DNA from: Steromphala cineraria
Taxonomy: Eukaryota; Mollusca; Gastropoda; Trochida; Trochidae
DNA: 64,000 nucleotides
Assembly: GCA_916613615.1 (NCBI GenBank)
Contig: OU744721.1
Coordinates: 85,627,060 to 85,691,059 of the forward strand
Direction of reading: 5' to 3'
Part shown: positions 59,812-64,000 of the stretch, one piece after another
How the letters are laid out: the number at the start of each line of letters is the position of its first letter
Numbering within the stretch: position 1 is the stretch's first letter
Translations under genes and position numbers: made by a program
Notes under the pieces: generated by a model
What the model saw: the letters and a program-made list of their open reading frames with translations, nothing else
Database searches by the model: none
Told to the model about the DNA's origin: nothing

Positions 59812-61529
59812 TTAAATAAAATATATTCTCTACCAAACCTCAACGATGTTCTAAATTTCCGAGAAAGACTTATTCACATCTTTAAGTACTAGAATCAACT
59901 AAAGAGAATAATTTGACACCGAAGACAGGATTATTTCACCAGGTGTTAAGTCAGCCAACTACAAAGATATTCGTGTTTAATGTCCAAATCCGTGTGTGTG
60001 CTAAGGGTAAAAGACAATCACTTAAACCCCATTAACAAATTAAGATTGTTTCATGTTTCAAATACACGAGATTGATAAGATCACCTTTCAAGCATAAAAA
60101 GATTAGTTTTTGTTAAAAATAAACATAATCTGGCAACTCACGTAAAATATTGAATAATTTGAATCACGGGACTTGCTGTCTGTTGATGAAAATTTTGAAT
60201 AAGATTAGAAACAAGGTACCAAGCAAAGGACAAAAATACTTTTCCCTTCACAATGGTAAATCTACTAATTTTGATATTAAGCGGCTGTGTCTGTAAAACA
60301 AGTGGACGAACGCCCTTAGAAAACATTTATTAAATCATACTTAACTGAAAGCATAATAAACATAGTGCTGATCATATGCCATTTTTCTTCAAAACAATAA
60401 ACATGGACTTCAATACAAAAGTTAGCACACATTACTGATTATTGCTGTATCCTCACAAGTTTCTACAAACATTCACATAAGCTCTAAACCAGAATAAATA
60501 AACTTTGCAAGTCGAACGTTTTAAAACATATCAAAAGAATTGACACCCTAGTTTTTGAATTGACAAACTTTAAGATTTTTTTTGCCATGTACTCTATTCG
60601 GGATATATGAATTGTATTCAATATATTGTATTTTGCTGTGAAAACAGCATTGTTGCATGTTCTGTTCTCAGTGAAGAAATATGAAAAAAAGATAAAACTG
60701 AATGTTTCATCAAAACAGAGATTTTAACAAGATGATACAAAAAAGTTAAAAAGGAGATGGCATACAATAAGTAGAAATATATAAATACAGCTTGTATATT
60801 AAACAGTTGAGTTATTAGCTACCTACATGTACATACCGTTTCGTTAGATATGTTCATTGGTCACATTCCACTCATTGTGTTTTTATGTTGAAAACATGTC
60901 TTCTGGGTGATGATAACAGATTTTAACTTTTTTGAGAGGCATTTGCTTGATGACGGTGTTAGTATCTACACCGAAACGTCGCATTTCATGCAATAAAGAA
61001 GTTGACTATCCATATAACTTGTTCTTCTTCAACAGTTTTTAACTTGAAGGATTTTCGGCCAAATGTCTTCCGCGTATTAAACCACAGCCTTCTTTATATC
61101 AGTTCACATTTATTGAAGGAATTCCAAAACAAAGATCGAATCTCTCTTGTACATTTAATGACTCTTTAGAAAGATGTAATGGGATTTCTAATCAGGATTT
61201 GCATTTGATATCAGTTCTTTGAGCTATCTAGCTATACATTCTTCAATATTTTGCTTAATTCTTAACAAAAGTAACATTTGTTGATCCAGTGATTAAATAA
61301 AGAAAGGAGCAGATCTGCGTCTTTGAAAGCATTAGCAGAATACTGGATGTTAATTCATGCATATTAGATAATAATGATTTTTAACTAAAAGAAGAATATA
61401 TGTATTCATATATTTGGAGGTAATGACTATTGCATATATGTATTATAACAGACGTCATTATGAAGATAATCATATTTGGAACATGTTATGTTGGAAATGT
61501 CTTTCATACAATTTATTTACTTTGTCTCG
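59812..61529. other. Noncoding stretch, nothing recognised
   Basis: No domain-bearing open frame. A TGATGACGG...CACCGAAACGTCG stretch at about 60948-60982 followed by CAATAAAGAAG resembles the tail of an old retroposon but is too short to assign. Confidence 0.4.
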
Positions 61530-61894
61530 TTAAAGGGGCAGTAGCACGTTTTTTGATAATTTTATATTTTAAATATTTCGCTTATAATTGTAAGTTAATG
61601 CTAAATGTATTATATTGACAGTGTCAACAATCTCATTACGCAAGCCAATCACCTATAGTCAGAGGACAAAGTATGAGGATTCACATAAAATCCATTGGCG
61701 GCCATTTTTGTGTGAACACCTTTAATTCATTTTGTGTAAGAAAAAGAAATCGCATGGCTAAACTTTACGTTGTATATTTGAATTAGTACTGCTTCATTTA
61801 GTTTAGATAGATTGTCTTTCAATTGGAACCATCTATTTTCATTTTCCTGACATCACCTTATATCCCCCTTAAAAACGTGCTACTGTCCCTTTAA
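61530..61894. mobile_element. MITE with TTAA ends, copy 2
   Basis: 365 bp, same ends (TTAAAGGGGCAGTAGCACG and its complement, one end with GTCCC instead of GCCCC). The interior matches copy 1 (21317-21679) at about 85-90%, for instance CCATTGGCGGCCATTTTTGT. Confidence 0.85.
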
Positions 61895-63974
61895 AGCTAT
61901 TTGATTAAATTCTTTATGAGGTTGTGGTGTTCATTACTCAATCATTACATGTGCCTTCTGATATTTCACTTATTCATTAAAACTTTATTGCAACACGTCT
62001 GACGTTGTGATAGCAAATAAGAACAAACTCGTGTCATTGCTGGTTGACCATTATTCATAATCGAGTGTTGTTTCCTTTGGTATAACCCACAGTTCACGTT
62101 GAAGACACCTGTCAAAAATACTTTTTGAAATTAAGGTGACATAAACTAATTGATATGAAAACATACATGTACCAAACAAGTGTCTAACATTTAGCTTTGA
62201 GTTACATATTTGGATGAAACGTATTGTGAAAGTAGCACTAATTTGTATATTGCATTTTGAATCTGTGTTTTTAAGGTTGGTTTTACGCTTAACTGTCTAG
62301 TAATATCGTAATTTTCCAATTTTCCAATGGTTTTAATTATATTTTGTCAAATATCAATACAGCAGTTATCGCCTCTGTTTTGTTTGGCCTTCAATTAAAT
62401 TGCCCACAGTTTGTTGATAAGCAAAACATTATTATGGAAAAAATCTAGGTTGTTGTCCAAAACAAATAATTTACAATAACAGTTTTATCTTGTTATTGAT
62501 TGTTAATTACATTTCGTATCTCAGATGTCTCGGAAACTGTTTCGTGAGAAGAAATGGCATCCGGTCGGATGTAATTCTACTTAATTACTTCCCACGGAAC
62601 CTCTTTTACATATCATAAAAGGAGACAAGAGTTGAAACTGTTTAAACGAATTTCTCGAGTCATTATTCAGAGGCAACCTCATTTCAGCTGTCTGTCAGTT
62701 CTGTTTAGATTAATTGATGTTTAAAATGTTCTCTCTCCTAAATACATTCAAACATAATCGATGTAAATTGTGAAGATGACATATATTGTTTGTATCGGTG
62801 TCTTCATAAAGTCTGGAAAAGTACTGAAATTAAAATGGATGTCTTATTTTTCTTGTATGATAATGAATAATGTTTTCAACGCGATATTTTGTACTTCTTG
62901 ATCGAACGTCTCAATTTCATCTTAGAGCAGCTGACAGACATTGATTTGTACTCTTATTGATGATTCAAAATGCTCATTTGTGTTTTGTTTGCTTATTTGA
63001 TAGTTCCAAGTTTCAGCACAACAACCGTGTTTGAGGAATTGATAGACAATTGGTTACTCCTTCCAGCATTTGATATCCTATTGAGAAATAGTTAACTCCC
63101 TTCAAATATAGATTAAGTACAAACGAGGTAAGGCATTGCAATGTGCGAAATATTAAAAGCGTTCTCCAACATCTGCTGTTGATTTCATACATAAAGACAA
63201 TTCATTTAGTGAACACAGTTTGTAATGAAGAAATGAAACTGAAATATTGTCAATTAAATAGATAAGGTCCATGTCATATTTGTAAAGATGTCTTTTATGA
63301 TAAACATTATGTAAAGAATAAAGATAAGTATATAGAAATCAGATTCCAGAAAGATTAATGTCGGTGTGTTTAGTAAACGTATTTGCTTTTTTGGTGCCTA
63401 ATTTGCCTAAGTTGTGATATTATGGTGACAAGAATATAATGTTTCAAAATTATGTTTTAAAATGCTGACAGTTCATTGTTTATTGAATAAAGGGCCACTC
63501 TTTTGAAAAATATTGTGTTTGAGTTTATTCTCGAGGAAATATTATATTTCATGTTAAATCCTGCTACATGATGAACAGACAATTACAGCAGTATGTATAT
63601 AAATTTCACAAATCATCGAACAAGCGTGTATCAGGACTTAGAAACATTTATTTATTTATTATTTATTTACTTTTTTTCAGGCATACAAACAGGTTAACAT
63701 ACATGGTAATATACAAGTATAACAACAATGTCAATTATGGTACATTTATTGGTACAGCGCTCCAGATAATTGTTTAACCTTTTGGGTATTTACTCCCTGG
63801 TTTGGTGACAATAGATTAAAGCCGATTTTATGTTGTATACATGTATAGTAAAATTGTACTCCTCTGATTTCGGACAAATGGATATTTCATATGAGAAATG
63901 AAATCGTAACCTCATAATTTTAAATGAATTTGTATAAACAGTATCAGTACAGTGGGATGATACTTATGAGCATG
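61895..63974. other. Noncoding stretch with a short TTTA-repeat tract
   Basis: No gene recognised. An imperfect (TTTA)n run lies at about 63649-63673. Confidence 0.4.
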
Positions 63975-64000
63975 TTAAAGGGGCATTTGCACGTTTATTT
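63975..64000 (+). mobile_element. Left end of a third TTAA MITE, cut by the window edge
   Basis: TTAAAGGGGCATTTGCACGT resembles the ends of the two MITEs above, with CATTT for CAGTA. Only 26 bp are visible. Confidence 0.5.

Noticed and set aside
59059..59892. Long plus-strand ORFs of 239-277 codons in the minisatellite
   Set aside because: All three frames are open because the 37-bp unit has no stop; the encoded sequences are shifted versions of one repeat with no domain.

Overview
The window looks like animal nuclear DNA that is AT-rich and poor in genes. One host gene has conventional introns: a GPCR with a GT-AG intron of about 9.8 kb. Around it are many kinds of mobile DNA: a Polinton/Maverick, an env-bearing Ty3/gypsy element, Tc1 relics, TTAA-flanked MITEs, a LINE, tRNA-derived SINEs, foldbacks and a minisatellite. 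The repeat types suggest a lophotrochozoan, most likely a mollusc. This is inferred from repeat style, not from a search.

Layout. 315-9497: a decayed Ty3/gypsy-type retroelement on the minus strand (gag, RT fragment, split integrase, env-like fusion protein). Two copies of one tailed retroposon and a 966-bp element are inserted inside it. Its flanks are LTR-like but lie in INVERTED rather than direct orientation. 9498-25463: no convincing host gene; hairpins, a tRNA-like head, an internally deleted Tc1 element, a MITE, a 171-bp palindrome, dispersed repeats and a chimeric templated insertion. 25464-36600: a compact Polinton/Maverick of about 11.1 kb with imperfect terminal inverted repeats. 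It encodes a family B DNA polymerase (+), a zinc-finger P-loop ATPase (-) and a chromodomain integrase (-), with no capsid or protease gene. 36601-41773: noncoding. 41774-52758: a two-exon neuropeptide-type GPCR of 380 aa. 52759-64000: a Tc1 relic, a near-identical 1,369-bp tandem duplication holding a LINE RT remnant and a tRNA-Glu-derived SINE, a 37-bp minisatellite with a 111-bp higher-order repeat, a second TTAA MITE and the start of a third.

How the parts work together. In the Polinton the polymerase, ATPase and integrase would form a self-synthesising transposition module. It is damaged: the polymerase has an in-frame amber stop inside its N-terminal zinc-finger array, and the integrase has a 24-bp in-frame duplication. 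The missing capsid genes are the most striking feature. The GPCR appears intact and is the only clear host protein-coding gene.
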